Positions 63,392 through 64,000 of a DNA stretch of 64,000 nt are shown here, one piece after another. The stretch is taken from assembly GCA_003156805.1 (NCBI GenBank), contig PMHV01000013.1, forward strand, positions 45,897 through 109,896, given 5' to 3'. Origin of the DNA: Acidobacteriaceae bacterium (GTDB lineage Bacteria; Acidobacteriota; Terriglobia; Terriglobales; Acidobacteriaceae). Position numbers and translations under genes: made by a program. The notes beneath the pieces are model-generated. The model made no database searches and was not told the origin of the DNA. It saw only the letters and a list, made by a program, of their open reading frames with translations. Within the stretch, counting starts at the first letter, position 1. Every line of letters starts with the position of its first letter.

Positions 63392-64000
63392 TCACTTGGA
63401 TTTGGATTTGGTACGATGAGACAGAAGCTCCGAGCGGCCGATGACGGTTCGCGGGTTTTTGAGTTTCGGGGGGTCAGAGATTCCCTCGAAAGCTGCGGAC
63501 GACTTCCACGGGCTGAGGCCGTACATCCGGGAATCGCGCAAAACACTCACTCCCTCACTCCAGGCGGCCAGCATCCGCTTTCCCGTGTCCTTGAAACCTG
63601 CCAGTCCCTGCATTAAGTCACGAACGGCAGGGGCCGTGTCGGCTACCGCATCACTGATGCGCTCCAGGATTTGCCTCTGCTCGCGTTGAGAAATGCCAAA
63701 GGTGGAAGCAATAAAGGTGCCCAGAGTCTTTCCGGGCAACCACGTCTTCCTCCCCATGAAGCTGATTCCCGGAGGGTTGTTCTGGTAACCCTCGTAGACG
63801 GAAGTCGTGAAGAAGTCGTACGCGGGTGCGAGGTGTGCATCCGTCCGTGACGTATATAGCAATGCCAGATTCTTCGAATGGCAGTCCGCGTTCCGGAGAG
63901 CGTACGTCAACAGCAGAAGTGTGGTCAGCTTCTGGAAGGTTTCGCGCTGATCTCCGCCCGGCACATAGGTCCGAACCGCCTTCGCGATTCGCTCCCATGT
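63392..64000 (-). CDS. HipA-family kinase, partial (5' end outside window)
   Basis: The reverse strand is open from 64000. It has LTYALRNADCHSKNLALLY (catalytic loop region, compare DGHAKN), APAYDFFTTSVY (metal Asp) and a helical C-terminus, all in the HipA order. The catalytic-loop Gly-His is Cys-His here. The N-terminal half lies beyond the window. A second HipA-type gene in the same island, on the opposite strand from hipBA and unlike it in sequence. TTTGGA hexamers occur just 3' of the stop. Confidence 0.75.
   Translation of the reverse strand, partial: TWERIAKAVRTYVPGGDQRETFQKLTTLLLLTYALRNADCHSKNLALLYTSRTDAHLAPAYDFFTTSVYEGYQNNPPGISFMGRKTWLPGKTLGTFIASTFGISQREQRQILERISDAVADTAPAVRDLMQGLAGFKDTGKRMLAAWSEGVSVLRDSRMYGLSPWKSSAAFEGISDPPKLKNPRTVIGRSELLSHRTKSKSK

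Overview
The window looks like chromosomal DNA of a free-living Acidobacteriota bacterium of the Terriglobia type. This is inferred from the mix of GloVer-repeat proteins, NHL, FG-GAP and Kelch secreted proteins, a sedolisin with a membrane tail, a RodZ-like protein, cytochrome P460, a TonB-family protein and an Hfq with an N-terminal extension. No ribosomal RNA or marker gene is present to settle the taxonomy.

Bases 1 to about 43,150 read as ordinary backbone. In order they hold: kdsD and a potassium channel on the minus strand; secreted proteins; a GAF-GGDEF diguanylate cyclase; two GloVer-repeat proteins with matching promoters and leaders; a RodZ-like protein; a 1243-residue membrane protein; a NatAB-type ABC exporter with operator-like palindromes; NHL, FG-GAP and Kelch proteins; an Hfq-like protein; an S53 peptidase; cytochrome P460; a degenerate receiver protein; mazEF; a HIT protein; rlpA; mutY; a thioredoxin-fold protein; an M28 peptidase; a cyclase-like protein; and a TonB-family protein. 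Several small repeat families lie between genes, including a 132-bp MITE with perfect terminal repeats and a target duplication.

At 43,228 to 43,990 the backbone meets an integration scar. It has a C-terminal integrase remnant, the 5' half of a tRNA-Pro(UGG) that stops in the anticodon stem, and an N-terminal integrase remnant on the other strand. From there to the window end the sequence is accessory: a LysR regulator; a putative HTH protein; hipBA behind four evenly spaced palindromes; truncated phosphoesterase and Xre genes; and a large locus from 49.8 to 62.7 kb. That locus contains an ECF sigma factor coupled to a fused anti-sigma/TPR/CHAT-protease protein, a lipoprotein, a divergent secreted protein, a membrane alpha/beta hydrolase, and a Ser/Thr kinase whose CHAT-like tail is frameshifted and cut off by a lipase fragment. 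The window closes inside a second hipA-like gene.

The most notable candidate system is the sigma/anti-sigma-CHAT locus. Its architecture suggests a caspase-like protease that could destroy its own anti-sigma domain and release a sigma factor, next to secreted, membrane and kinase modules. That mechanism is inference. All functions here come from reading the sequence; no database search was run.
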